NCBI GenBank assembly: GCA_019637635.1
Contig: JAHBVI010000022.1
Span: forward strand, 1-64,000
Direction of reading: 5' to 3'
From: Anaerolineae bacterium
GTDB lineage: Bacteria > Chloroflexota > Anaerolineae > Promineifilales > Promineifilaceae
DNA length: 64,000 bases
Shown here: one piece after another, positions 16,863 through 25,120 of the stretch
How positions within the stretch are numbered: position 1 is the first letter of the stretch
How the letters are laid out: each line of letters begins with the position of its first letter
Notes under the pieces: model-generated
Databases searched by the model: none
Seen by the model: the letters and a program-made list of their open reading frames with translations, nothing else
Told to the model about the DNA's origin: nothing
Translations under genes and position numbers: made by a program

Positions 16863-18193
16863 CCAGCCGCCCCACACCCCAACCGCGCATTTCCCATGCC
16901 CAACGCTGGTTTACCCTGGGTCTGTATGGGCTGCTCTTTGTCTATTTTGTCATGGTCTGGCTTCTGGAAGGTATCCAGTTGCGGGCCTGGCTGACGAGCG
17001 TTTTGCTGCTGCCGCCCGCTGCCCTTATCCGTGAATTTATCACGTTGTTTGTGGTTATTTTGCGCCACTTTTTGCCCATCGCCGTCGGTTGGTGGTTTGC
17101 TTACAGCGCCACGGTGGGCATGATCCAGCGTTTGTATGATTTGCCCACCAGGGATGAGGCCGCCCTTTTTCTCGGCCGGCTGCGTTCACCTGAATACTCC
17201 GGCGAAAAAGCAGCGCCACTGCTGCCCCATACCCTGGAAATTGAACGGCCGAACTCGGTGCTGCTGCGCGTGGGTGGGCCGGGCAAGGTGAAGGTAGAAC
17301 CATATATGGCGGCGGTGACGGAGGATAACGGCCGTTTTGCCCGCATCATCTCCGCCGGCAGTTACCAGCTTCGCCCCTTTGAATACGTCCACACCGTACT
17401 CGATTTGCGCCCCCAGGAACGGATTGTGGCCGATGCGGTAGTGCGCACCAGGGACAACATTGACCTGACCGTCACCTTTAGCATTGTTTACCGCATTCGC
17501 ACGGGGGATGAACAGCCCAGCAAAACCAAACCATATCCCTATGACGAAGCGGCCGTGAAAGCCGCTGCCTATGCCCAAACGGCGATGGATAATGGCGCTG
17601 CCTCCACCTGGGAAGCCAAACCGGCCGGCACTACCCGCTCCAAACTGGCCGCGGCCGTGGAGCGGTATCGCCTGGATGAGATTATGCACCCCCCTGGCCG
17701 TACCGACGAGCCGTACAGCACGTTGCAGCGCGAGGTGTGGCGCGCGGCGCGCGCGGAACTGGCAAATTCTGGCATTGATTTGATCTCGGTTCACATTGAC
17801 CGCATACAGCCGCCGCCGAATGTGGAAGCGCAATATATTGCCTATTGGCGCACCCACTGGCAGGAAAAAGCGCGGTTGAGTAAGGCGGATGGGGAGGCTA
17901 CGGCCGTAGAGGAACTGGAAATTGCCCGCGCCGAAGCCGAAGTCGCCATGATCCAGGCCATTTTGGAAGGTATCCAGCGCGCCCGGCGCAGCGGCGCCAC
18001 CACCCGCACCGGCGAAATCGTCGCCCTGCGCCTGATCGAGGGGCTGGAGCGCATGGCCGAACAATCCCGCCAAAAACCGGATGCCCTCACCCTGCTGGCC
18101 CAGTTGGATGAACTGCGCAGTGATCTGGCTACCAGAGCGTTGGCCGCTAACGCCTTGTCGTCTGAAAACCCTGAAGAAGGCAGCCCCCCATGA
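16859..18193 (+). CDS. Band-7/SPFH-like membrane protein B
   Basis: A 444-residue paralogue of the preceding protein in layout: hydrophobic segments at about 16-38 and 42-80, then a band-7-like region with VHTVLDLRPQERIVADAVVR and TRDNIDLTVTFSIVYRIR. A coiled C-terminus (AEAEVAMIQAILEGIQRARR) follows. GTG start 16859 overlaps the upstream stop; its own stop overlaps the following ATG. Two different SPFH proteins in tandem suggest a hetero-oligomer, like HflK/HflC or other paired band-7 proteins (inference). Confidence 0.65.
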   Translation: MTSRPTPQPRISHAQRWFTLGLYGLLFVYFVMVWLLEGIQLRAWLTSVLLLPPAALIREFITLFVVILRHFLPIAVGWWFAYSATVGMIQRLYDLPTRDEAALFLGRLRSPEYSGEKAAPLLPHTLEIERPNSVLLRVGGPGKVKVEPYMAAVTEDNGRFARIISAGSYQLRPFEYVHTVLDLRPQERIVADAVVRTRDNIDLTVTFSIVYRIRTGDEQPSKTKPYPYDEAAVKAAAYAQTAMDNGAASTWEAKPAGTTRSKLAAAVERYRLDEIMHPPGRTDEPYSTLQREVWRAARAELANSGIDLISVHIDRIQPPPNVEAQYIAYWRTHWQEKARLSKADGEATAVEELEIARAEAEVAMIQAILEGIQRARRSGATTRTGEIVALRLIEGLERMAEQSRQKPDALTLLAQLDELRSDLATRALAANALSSENPEEGSPP

Positions 18194-19314
18194 GCAGCGC
18201 GGGATCATCCAAATCCTACAACAACAACCCCCAAACCCGTGTGGCTGTTCATTGTTTACAAGAGCTGCTGGAAATGCTGCACCCGGACCCCACGCCTGAT
18301 ATTTTCACCCTGAATTCGCTGCAATACCGGTACAAATTGCATGAAAACATGAACCTGGCGGCCATCCGGGACATTGAACAGGCGCAGCGCATCAATCGCG
18401 CGCTGGGTGATTACCGGCAAAGCGGTTTGAATGAGTTCCACGTGGGCCTCATTTACCTCTATTGGGGTGAGTGTTACGCCGCCGAAAAACAGTTTGAGAT
18501 GGCCTGGCGGCATTGGTCAATGGATCATGGGCAGGCGGCGGACATGAGCCTATCTTTGCTGGGTCGGGGTTTTGCCCAGGGATTGGGGGATCATGACGAA
18601 GCGGCGATGGTCAGTTTTGGCAAAGCCCGGCGTCATTTGGAACGGATGCAGCAGTCTACCAGCGTGCAGATGAACTTTTACGCCCGGATACAGTCCTGCC
18701 TGCGTGAGGCGCAAGAATTTTTTGGCGCGAAAATGCGCCAGCGTCCACCGGCCGAATTGGAACCGGGCCAGGCGGAGCCTGCGCCTGAGGTAGAGAGCCA
18801 GTCTGCCCCAACCGATGAAGTCGCCACAACGGCCGAGGCCCCGCAAGAATTCGGCGAGAGCAACGAGCCGCCGCCGCCGCGCACCAATTTGTCTGATGAT
18901 CCACTGCCGATTGATGGACATGTGAAGGTAGACGGCCGTTACCGTTGGTACCTCGTCGAGCGGCGGCAAACAGATGGTTTTATCCCCCAAATTCATTCAC
19001 AAGACTGGCTGCTGGTTTTTTTGCAGCCTGACCAAAGTGATTTAGCTCATACCGAAGAACAGCCCATTGTCATTGTGTGCCAATCTGGGAGTGGGAGTAC
19101 AATACATTTGCGACCACATCCCTCGGAACAGGTAACGCAAGGCTACCGCATTTACCTGCGGGAGTCGCGCGGCGAAAGCTGGTCGTTTAAGCGCAGCCCG
19201 GAAACGGGAGAGATTTTCCTCACTCCCGAAGGCCGGGAAGATGTGGTAGATTTAGAGAAGATTATTGGCATTGTGGTTGGCCTATGGCGGCCGGCAAAGC
19301 AGATGGTGGACTGA
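18190..19314 (+). CDS. TPR-like partner of the band-7 pair, function unknown
   Basis: A 374-residue soluble protein, ATGA-coupled to the band-7 pair. The N-terminal 175 residues are helical with TPR-like spacing (YRQSGLNEFHVGLIYLYWGE, CYAAEKQFEMAWRHWSMD). A Pro/Glu-rich linker (about 180-235) leads to a beta-rich C-terminal domain (DGHVKVDGRYRWYLVERRQT). No enzyme motif is seen. Operon context suggests an adaptor for the membrane scaffold. Confidence 0.55.
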   Translation: MSSAGSSKSYNNNPQTRVAVHCLQELLEMLHPDPTPDIFTLNSLQYRYKLHENMNLAAIRDIEQAQRINRALGDYRQSGLNEFHVGLIYLYWGECYAAEKQFEMAWRHWSMDHGQAADMSLSLLGRGFAQGLGDHDEAAMVSFGKARRHLERMQQSTSVQMNFYARIQSCLREAQEFFGAKMRQRPPAELEPGQAEPAPEVESQSAPTDEVATTAEAPQEFGESNEPPPPRTNLSDDPLPIDGHVKVDGRYRWYLVERRQTDGFIPQIHSQDWLLVFLQPDQSDLAHTEEQPIVIVCQSGSGSTIHLRPHPSEQVTQGYRIYLRESRGESWSFKRSPETGEIFLTPEGREDVVDLEKIIGIVVGLWRPAKQMVD

Positions 19315-19356
19315 TCGGTAAAGGGTCATTCCCCTCAAGAAGCTGTGGAGGAGACG

Positions 19357-20286
19357 ATGGGCGATCATGTGCTTGTGGTGGGGGCCACCCTGTTGGATAC
19401 CAAAGGCAAACCAGAAGCCGGCCTGGAACCCTACACCTCCAATCCGGCGGTGATCCGGGTGACGCGCGGCGGCACGGCCCGTAATGTGGCCGAAAATCTG
19501 GGCCGCCTGGGGGCGGAAGTGGTGCTGCTCTCGGCTATCGGCGATGACCTGATCGGCCGCCGGCTGGTGGAGCAAACGGCCGAGGCCGGCGTGGACGTGA
19601 CCGATGTGCAGGTTGTTGCCGGGGAGCGCACCGGCACGTATATGGCCGTTTTGGAGGAAGATGGTTCGCTGGCGGTGGCGCTGGATGATGTGCGGGTGAT
19701 GCAGCATATCACGGCCGTGTACCTCTATTACCATCGCCGTCTGTTCAAAGAAGCGGCTATGGTGATGGTGGATGGCAGCCTGACGCCCGATGCCTTGAAA
19801 ACGGCCGTGACCCTGTGTGAAAAATACAACGTCCCCCTCTGTGCGGATCCTTCCTCGGCGCGATTGGCTTATAAGTTACGGCCGTATCTACCCTCGCTCC
19901 ACCTGGCTGCACCCAATGAAGCCGAAGCCGCCGAATTATGTCAATGTGATTACGAAGGGTATGATCCCGACGCCAGCCTGGATTTAGCGCGACGACTGCT
20001 GCGCATGGGCGTGAAAAACAGCGTCGTCACCCTCTCTGACTTTGGTCTGGTGTATGCCACCTCTGACGAAACGGGCTACGTGCCCCCATCTTACTCGGAA
20101 ATGGTAGACAGCACCGGCACCGGCGACGCCGTTACCGCCGCCATCATCTTTGGCCTGCTCAACGACCTGCCGCCCCGCGAAGCCATTCGCCTGGGCGCCG
20201 CCGCCGCCAGCCTGACGCTGCAAACCAACGAAACCGTCGTCCCCGACCTCAGCCTGGATATGCTGTATGAGCATCTCATTGTATAA
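19357..20286 (+). CDS. PfkB-family carbohydrate/nucleoside kinase (PsuK-like)
   Basis: The start is ATG 19357, because GTGGAGGAG precedes it. The N-terminal motif RGGTARNVAENLGRLGAEV is the substrate-binding PfkB signature 1. The C-terminal DSTGTGDAVTAAIIFGL is signature 2, with the catalytic aspartate and anion hole. PSSARLAYKLRPYLPSLHLA and APNEAEAAEL add the usual asparagine/glutamate region. Length (309 residues) and the N.G region resemble pseudouridine kinases and related nucleoside/sugar kinases, but the substrate is not certain. Confidence 0.8.
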   Translation: MGDHVLVVGATLLDTKGKPEAGLEPYTSNPAVIRVTRGGTARNVAENLGRLGAEVVLLSAIGDDLIGRRLVEQTAEAGVDVTDVQVVAGERTGTYMAVLEEDGSLAVALDDVRVMQHITAVYLYYHRRLFKEAAMVMVDGSLTPDALKTAVTLCEKYNVPLCADPSSARLAYKLRPYLPSLHLAAPNEAEAAELCQCDYEGYDPDASLDLARRLLRMGVKNSVVTLSDFGLVYATSDETGYVPPSYSEMVDSTGTGDAVTAAIIFGLLNDLPPREAIRLGAAAASLTLQTNETVVPDLSLDMLYEHLIV

Positions 20287-20289
20287 AAG

Positions 20290-20459
20290 TACTCATGTGT
20301 TCAAGTGTCATGTGTTCAAGTGTCATGTGTTCAAGTGTCAGGTTTTCAAGTGTCAGGTTTTCAAGTGTCATGTACCTGGCACCTGGCACCTAAACACCTG
20401 ACACCTAAACACCTGACACCTAAACACCTGACACCTAAACACCTAAACACCTGACACCC
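20290..20459. repeat. Inverted tandem repeat array (TCAAGTGTCA / CACCTGACACCTAA)
   Basis: The left side has about five copies of a TCAAGTGTCATGTGT-like unit. The right side has alternating CACCTGA and CACCTAA heptamers, roughly complementary to it. The whole can fold into a long imperfect hairpin. It fills the gap between the kinase and the next gene. Confidence 0.8.
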
Positions 20460-21125
20460 ATGAATAATTTCACTGGCTTCATCATCTGTCTCACGTATGT
20501 TTTTGCCATCATCGGCCTGGCCGAGGGGCTGCGCCGTTGGCGCGGGTATGGCAGCGGCTTTACGCGCAAGGTGATCCACATCGGCGTGGGCATGATGAGC
20601 TGGTTTTTGCACTTCCTCTTTGATAACCCCTGGCCCTTTGTGGCCGCCTGCGTTGCCTTCATGGTCATCAACCTGCTGGATTGGCGTTATGGCTTTTTTG
20701 CGGCCATGGCCAGCAGCGACCGCTCTAACCTGGGCACGGTCTATTTTCCGTTGGCAGCCGGGGTGGTGGCGCTGGTGTTCTGGGATCAGCCGCCGCTGAT
20801 GGTGGCCGCGCTGATGCCGTTGACCTGGGGGGATGGCATGGCGCCGGTGGTGGGTAAGGCTTACGGCCGTCGGCACTACATCGTCGCTTCCCACACCCGT
20901 ACCTACGAAGGCTCGTTGGGCTTTTTTGTGGCCTGTTTCATTTTTACCTGGCTGGCTTTGTGGATGATTCCCGGCTCGCCCGCCATCACGCCCTTGCAAG
21001 CTATTGCCCCGGCCCTCACCGTCACCGTTGTCACCACCCTCATTGAAGCCGTCTCCATCTGGGGCCTGGACAACCTCACCATTACCGCCGCCGCGATATT
21101 GATCCTGTCGCTGTGGCCGTTTTAA
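20460..21125 (+). CDS. CTP-dependent polyprenol/phytol kinase-like membrane protein
   Basis: A 221-residue integral membrane protein with about six hydrophobic segments. The motifs RKVIHIGVGMM, SNLGTVYFPLA and TWGDGMAPVVGKAYG match the dolichol-kinase/phytol-kinase/CDP-archaeol-synthase-like superfamily that uses CTP to phosphorylate isoprenoid alcohols. The TYEGSL stretch after these is also typical. It probably phosphorylates phytol, farnesol or polyprenol in the membrane. Its precise substrate is unknown. The ATG follows directly on the repeat array and has no clear ribosome site. Confidence 0.75.
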   Translation: MNNFTGFIICLTYVFAIIGLAEGLRRWRGYGSGFTRKVIHIGVGMMSWFLHFLFDNPWPFVAACVAFMVINLLDWRYGFFAAMASSDRSNLGTVYFPLAAGVVALVFWDQPPLMVAALMPLTWGDGMAPVVGKAYGRRHYIVASHTRTYEGSLGFFVACFIFTWLALWMIPGSPAITPLQAIAPALTVTVVTTLIEAVSIWGLDNLTITAAAILILSLWPF

Positions 21126-21335
21126 GGGGAGAGATTGGAGATTGGGGGATTGTTGGTGTCACGAAGCTTTCGCTACCCCCTTAAGACTACAACGGATGGA
21201 GAAAGAAGCGGATAAATTTCCAGAGAGGAATCCGTTCATTTCTTAATCCGCTGTAGTCATGGCGAGTGACCAATGACACTAACGGGGATTGGAGATTGAA
21301 AGCTCGCCCCCTCACCTGCTCACCCCTTCACCTTG

Positions 21336-21986
21336 TCACCCCTTCCCCCACCCCTCCTCGCCCACCAGGGGCACAAATTTCACCGGCCCCAGGTTGAGGT
21401 GATGGTATTCGTCTTCGCTAATGCGCAACAGCCGCACCAGGGTTTGGCTGCCTCGTTTCCCCACCGGCATGACCAGACGGCCGTGCACCTTCATCTGCTG
21501 CTTGAGTGAGGGGGGCACAATCGGGCCGCCCGCCGCCACCACAATGCCATCATACGGCGCGGCCGGCGGCCAACCCAACGAGCCATCCCCATGATGCACC
21601 CACACATTGTCATAGCCCAGCGCCGCCAGCCGCTCGCGGGCGTACCACACCAGCCGCTCGTGCCGTTCCACCGTATGCACTTCGGCCACAATATGACTGA
21701 GCAGCGCCGCCACATACCCCGAACCCGCGCCAATTTCCAGCACCCGATCCCTGGGCTGCAAGTCCAACGCTTCCAGCATATAGGCGACGACGTATGGTTG
21801 GGAGATGGTCTGGTGGGCGGGGATGGGCAGGGGGCTGTCTTCGTAGGCGTAGTCCCGGTATTCGTCCAGCACAAATTGTTCACGGGGCACTGAGCGCATG
21901 GCGCGGATCACGGCCGTGTCCTCAATCCCTCGGTCTATAATCTGTTCTTGCACCATCCGCTCGCGTTGGGCTGCAAAGTTATTCAC
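21336..21986 (-). CDS. pcm: Protein-L-isoaspartate O-methyltransferase
   Basis: A 216-residue SAM-dependent enzyme that methylates isoaspartyl residues of aged proteins to start their repair. Motif I is VLEIGAGSGYVAALLSHI. Family hallmarks are REQFVLDEYRDYAYEDSPLPI, TISQPYVVAYMLEAL and VHHGDGSLGWPPAAPYDGIVV. Length is standard. AGGAGAGTG precedes the ATG. It is alone on the minus strand. The 210 bases between the two genes hold GATTGGA-type repeats and an imperfect hairpin (about 21180-21270). Confidence 0.93.
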   Translation of the reverse strand: MNNFAAQRERMVQEQIIDRGIEDTAVIRAMRSVPREQFVLDEYRDYAYEDSPLPIPAHQTISQPYVVAYMLEALDLQPRDRVLEIGAGSGYVAALLSHIVAEVHTVERHERLVWYARERLAALGYDNVWVHHGDGSLGWPPAAPYDGIVVAAGGPIVPPSLKQQMKVHGRLVMPVGKRGSQTLVRLLRISEDEYHHLNLGPVKFVPLVGEEGWGKG

Positions 21987-22033
21987 CAGTCACTCTCCTG
22001 TTGTTGCCGGAATTTTAGCATAAAGCGGGTACG

Positions 22034-22091
22034 GCCAGGCAAGGGGCATAAACGTCTTCATTAACCAATGCCGTACCGCCCCTTGCCTGGC
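22034..22091. repeat. Dispersed inverted repeat, copy 1 (30-nt spacer)
   Basis: GCCAGGCAAGGGGC (22034-22047) and GCCCCTTGCCTGGC (22078-22091) are a perfect 14-bp inverted repeat around exactly 30 nt. Two more copies occur at 57714-57777 and 63776-63839. Confidence 0.85.
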
Positions 22092-22123
22092 ACACTTGTC
22101 AAGAAATTGCCCGCAATCATTCG

Positions 22124-22146
22124 TAGATGTATACTCCATACATCTA
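22124..22146. promoter_or_regulatory. Operator-like palindrome for the RHH/PIN operon
   Basis: TAGATGTA (22124-22131) and TACATCTA (22139-22146) flank 7 bases, 22 bases before the antitoxin start. RHH antitoxins typically bind such short palindromes and repress their own operon. Confidence 0.5.
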
Positions 22147-22167
22147 TCGGCAGGCTGGAGGTAAAAT

Positions 22168-22458
22168 ATGGCTGAAAATATGGTACGCACTCAGGTTTAT
22201 CTGCCGCGCGACATTTACGAGCAGATCAAAGCCCGCGCCGAACGGGAAGGCATCACCATGGCCGACCAGATTCGGGAAGCCCTGGTGGAATACGTTGTAG
22301 CTACCGGGGAAACAAGGGCACGGGCGCCCATCCTCACGGATGATGACCCCATTTGGGAAATGATTGGGATGATCAAGAGTGGCGTCACGGATGGTTCTGT
22401 TAATCATGACAGATACATTTATGTGCGAGATTGGGATTCTGTAGAGCATGACACATGA
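22168..22458 (+). CDS. Ribbon-helix-helix antitoxin
   Basis: A 96-residue protein whose N-terminal 45 residues (MVRTQVYLPRDIYEQIKARA, then EREGITMADQIREALVEYV) match the CopG/Arc-type ribbon-helix-helix fold. The C-terminal half is likely to wrap the toxin. It overlaps the PIN gene by 11 bases, the common antitoxin-toxin arrangement. GGAGGT is close to the ATG. An operator-like palindrome lies upstream. Confidence 0.85.
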   Translation: MAENMVRTQVYLPRDIYEQIKARAEREGITMADQIREALVEYVVATGETRARAPILTDDDPIWEMIGMIKSGVTDGSVNHDRYIYVRDWDSVEHDT

Positions 22459-22870
22459 AATTGATTTGTTCGTGGATAGCAGCGGTTGGATCGCCCTTTA
22501 TGATGGGCAAGATCAATATCACGCGGTAGCGACGGCGGCATTAAGATCGCTGCGCAATTATCATTTGCGCCTGATTACTTCGGATTATGTTTTTGATGAA
22601 GCGGTTACTTTCTTGCTCACGCGCACATACCACGCAGCGGCCGTTCGATTTGGCCGTTGGTTACTGAATGCAGACAATGTTGAACTTGTGCGCGTGGATG
22701 AAGCCGTATGGGGGACAGCCTGGCAAATGTTCCAGACTTATAGTGACAAGACATGGGCTTTTACCAATTGCACCAGCTTTGTCTTGATGCGCCATATGGG
22801 GCTGTACCAGGCATTTACCTTTGACCACCATTTTGCCCAGGCCGGGTTTCAACTCTGGCCTGGAACTTGA
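22448..22870 (+). CDS. PIN-domain toxin (VapC-like)
   Basis: A 140-residue PIN ribonuclease with VDSSGWIALYDG (first Asp), TSDYVFDEAVTFLL (Glu) and a C-terminal TFDHHFAQAGF. VapC toxins cut structured RNA such as tRNA. The usual third acidic residue in the SFTDC-type motif is changed: here it reads AFTNCTSFVLM, with Asn for Asp. The last Asp (TFDHHF) is kept. Activity may be lowered. Confidence 0.85.
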   Translation: MTHEIDLFVDSSGWIALYDGQDQYHAVATAALRSLRNYHLRLITSDYVFDEAVTFLLTRTYHAAAVRFGRWLLNADNVELVRVDEAVWGTAWQMFQTYSDKTWAFTNCTSFVLMRHMGLYQAFTFDHHFAQAGFQLWPGT

Positions 22871-22940
22871 AATCAAGATATTGAGATATTGGGGTATTGA
22901 GATTTTAATATCCCAATATCCCCATATCCCAATATCCAAC
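22871..22940. repeat. Inverted tandem repeat, GATATTGA/CAATATCC units
   Basis: The left arm has three GATATTGA-like 8-mers; the right arm has four CCCAATAT-like units. The array fills the whole gap between the toxin and uvrC. Confidence 0.75.
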
Positions 22941-22941
22941 T

Positions 22942-24813
22942 ATGAGCTACTCTCCGCCCGAAAACATCCAGGAAATCCTGAAGAAACTGCCCATCAAACC
23001 GGGCGTTTATTTGCATAAAGATAAATACGGCACGATCATTTACGTGGGCAAAGCCATTAACCTGCGCAGCCGCGTCCGTTCCTACTTCCACGAAAATGTA
23101 GACTCCATCAAAACGTCCCGCCTGCGCCGCGAAATTGCCGACCTGGAAATCATCACCACCGAAACGGAATTGGAAGCGCTGCTGCTGGAAAACACCCTCA
23201 TCAAAAAGCACAAACCCAAGTACAACATCCGCCTGAAGGATGACAAACGGTACCCCTACATCAAAGTGCATTGGCAGGATGATTTCCCCAAAGTGACCGT
23301 CACCCGGCGCATGGAGCGGGATGGGGGGCGATACTTTGGCCCTTACACCTCCGTCTGGGCCGTGCATCAAACGCTGGACATGCTGCGCAAAATCTTTCCC
23401 TACCTGACCTGTGACCGCATCATCACCGGGCAAGATGAACGCGCCTGCCTGTACTACGACATCAAGCTGTGTAACGGCCCCTGCATTGGCGCGGTGAACC
23501 GGGAGCAGTACCGGGCTATGATTCAAAACCTGATGGATTTCCTGAATGGCAAGTCGGAACACATCGCCCAGGGGATTGAGCAAAAGATGGCGCAAGCGGC
23601 GGAAAATTTGCAGTTTGAGAAGGCGGCGGAATACCGGGATCAACTCACGGCCGTGACCAAAGTCACCGCCAAACAAAAAGTTATCTCCGCCGCCAACGTC
23701 GACCAGGACGTCATCGCCTTTGCCCGCGACCAGGGCGACGCCTGCGTCCAGGTCTTTTTCATCCGCTACGGCAAACTGATCGGCCGGGAATACTTCATGC
23801 TGGACAACGCCGAAGGCGAAAGCGACGAAACCATCCTCAGCGACTTCCTCACCCGCTTCTACGACGAAGCCGCCCACATCCCCAAAGAAGTGCTGCTGCC
23901 CAGCGAAGTCTCCGAAGCCCTGGTCATTGAAGAGTGGCTGCGCCAGAAACGCAGCACCAAAGTCACCATCACCGTGCCCCAAAAGGGGAAGAAAAAAGAA
24001 CTGGTGCAAATGGCGGCCACCAACGCCCAGGACACCCTGAACACCATTCGCCAGCAGTGGGAGGCCGACCGCTCCAAACACGTGCAGGCCATGGCCGAAC
24101 TGCAAGAGGCGTTGAATTTGCCCACACCACCCGCCCGCATCGAATGTTACGACATCAGCCACACGCAGGGCACGAACACCGTCGCCTCCATGGTCGTCTT
24201 TGTGCAAGGCGCGCCGAAAAAGAGCGACTACCGCCGCTTCAACATCCGCACTGTTACCAATGATGACTTTGGCGCCATGAAGGAGACGCTTACCCGCCGT
24301 TTCCAGCGTTACCAGGAATCGCTGGACGGCGAACTGCACGACGCCAGCCAGATCGGCAAACAAAAAGACACCGCCTGGGCGATTTTGCCCGATTTGCTGA
24401 TTGTGGATGGCGGCAAAGGGCAGCTCAGTATGGCCGTGGATGTGCTGCGCGAATTTGGGTTGGAAGGGGAAGTGCCGTTGGCCGGCCTGGCCAAACAAGA
24501 GGAAGAGTTGTTTGTGCCCGGCAATCCGCGTTCCATCCTGCTGGATCGCCGTTCGCAAGGCTTGTATCTGGTGCAGCGGGTACGGGACGAAGCGCACCGT
24601 TTTGCCAACGAGGGGCACCGCAAGCAGCGGTCAAAGGTGGGCACGGCTTCCATTCTGGACGGCATTCCCGGTGTTGGCCCCAAGCGGCGCAAATTGCTGC
24701 TGGATCGGTTTGGCTCGCTGGATGGCATTCGCCAGGCCACCGTGGAAGAGATCGCCACCGTGCCCGGCATCCCCATCGAAGTGGCCGAAGCGGTGAAGGC
24801 GCATATGGATTAG
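22942..24813 (+). CDS. uvrC: Excinuclease ABC subunit C
   Basis: UvrC makes both cuts around UvrB-bound DNA lesions. The 623-residue protein has the N-terminal GIY-YIG nuclease (GVYLHKDKYGTIIYVGKAIN at 19-38), a UvrB-binding segment (AAENLQFEKAAEYRDQL), the RNase H-like endonuclease half (ECYDISHTQGTNTVASMVVF, Asp conserved) and tandem helix-hairpin-helix at the end (LDGIPGVGPKRRKLLLDRFG). Length is typical. It starts immediately after the repeat array, without an obvious ribosome site. Confidence 0.97.
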   Translation: MSYSPPENIQEILKKLPIKPGVYLHKDKYGTIIYVGKAINLRSRVRSYFHENVDSIKTSRLRREIADLEIITTETELEALLLENTLIKKHKPKYNIRLKDDKRYPYIKVHWQDDFPKVTVTRRMERDGGRYFGPYTSVWAVHQTLDMLRKIFPYLTCDRIITGQDERACLYYDIKLCNGPCIGAVNREQYRAMIQNLMDFLNGKSEHIAQGIEQKMAQAAENLQFEKAAEYRDQLTAVTKVTAKQKVISAANVDQDVIAFARDQGDACVQVFFIRYGKLIGREYFMLDNAEGESDETILSDFLTRFYDEAAHIPKEVLLPSEVSEALVIEEWLRQKRSTKVTITVPQKGKKKELVQMAATNAQDTLNTIRQQWEADRSKHVQAMAELQEALNLPTPPARIECYDISHTQGTNTVASMVVFVQGAPKKSDYRRFNIRTVTNDDFGAMKETLTRRFQRYQESLDGELHDASQIGKQKDTAWAILPDLLIVDGGKGQLSMAVDVLREFGLEGEVPLAGLAKQEEELFVPGNPRSILLDRRSQGLYLVQRVRDEAHRFANEGHRKQRSKVGTASILDGIPGVGPKRRKLLLDRFGSLDGIRQATVEEIATVPGIPIEVAEAVKAHMD

Positions 24814-24816
24814 AAG

Positions 24817-25110
24817 ATGCAGGCCACACAACAATTACCCGCCGGTTATCAAGAGCAATCCAGCCTGGACGCATCCCGTGATAAAAAAACGATGGTGATT
24901 TTGAATCTGGCAGGGGCACTGCTGATTTCGCTGGTTGGCCTGTTACTGGTGACGTTTTTGCCAACGGCCGTATTCCCCTACCTCTTTGTGGCGCTGGTAC
25001 TCAATGCGGCCGGTTCTGTGGGTGATCTGGCTATGGTCGGTTGGCTGCTGTTTAAGCCAGCGCATACCCTGGTGCGGGACACCGGCCCGGCCATCTTTAT
25101 CTATTACTAA
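24817..25110 (+). pseudogene. Internally deleted DUF3267-like membrane protein
   Basis: A 97-residue open frame. Its first 55 residues (LPAGYQEQSSLDAS, then a membrane segment LNLAGALLISLVGLLLVTFL) resemble the start of DUF3267 zinc-metalloprotease-like membrane proteins. Its last 35 (VLNAAGSVGDLAMVGWLLFK, LVRDTGPAIFIYY) resemble their end. The middle with the HExxH zinc motif and further helices is missing, and the two parts join in frame at FLPTAVFPYLF. It is probably an inactive relic, though a short membrane protein could still be made. The comparison is from memory of the family. Confidence 0.55.
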
Positions 25111-25120
25111 TACCGAGGTA

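Noticed and set aside
20290-20459. CRISPR array
   Set aside because: Units are 7-15 bp, contiguous and inverted, with no unique spacers and no cas genes; the same holds for all other arrays in the window.
22873-24618. A long open frame antisense to uvrC (581 codons)
   Set aside because: It mirrors the uvrC codon pattern, has no ribosome site and no domain; the UvrC reading is unambiguous.
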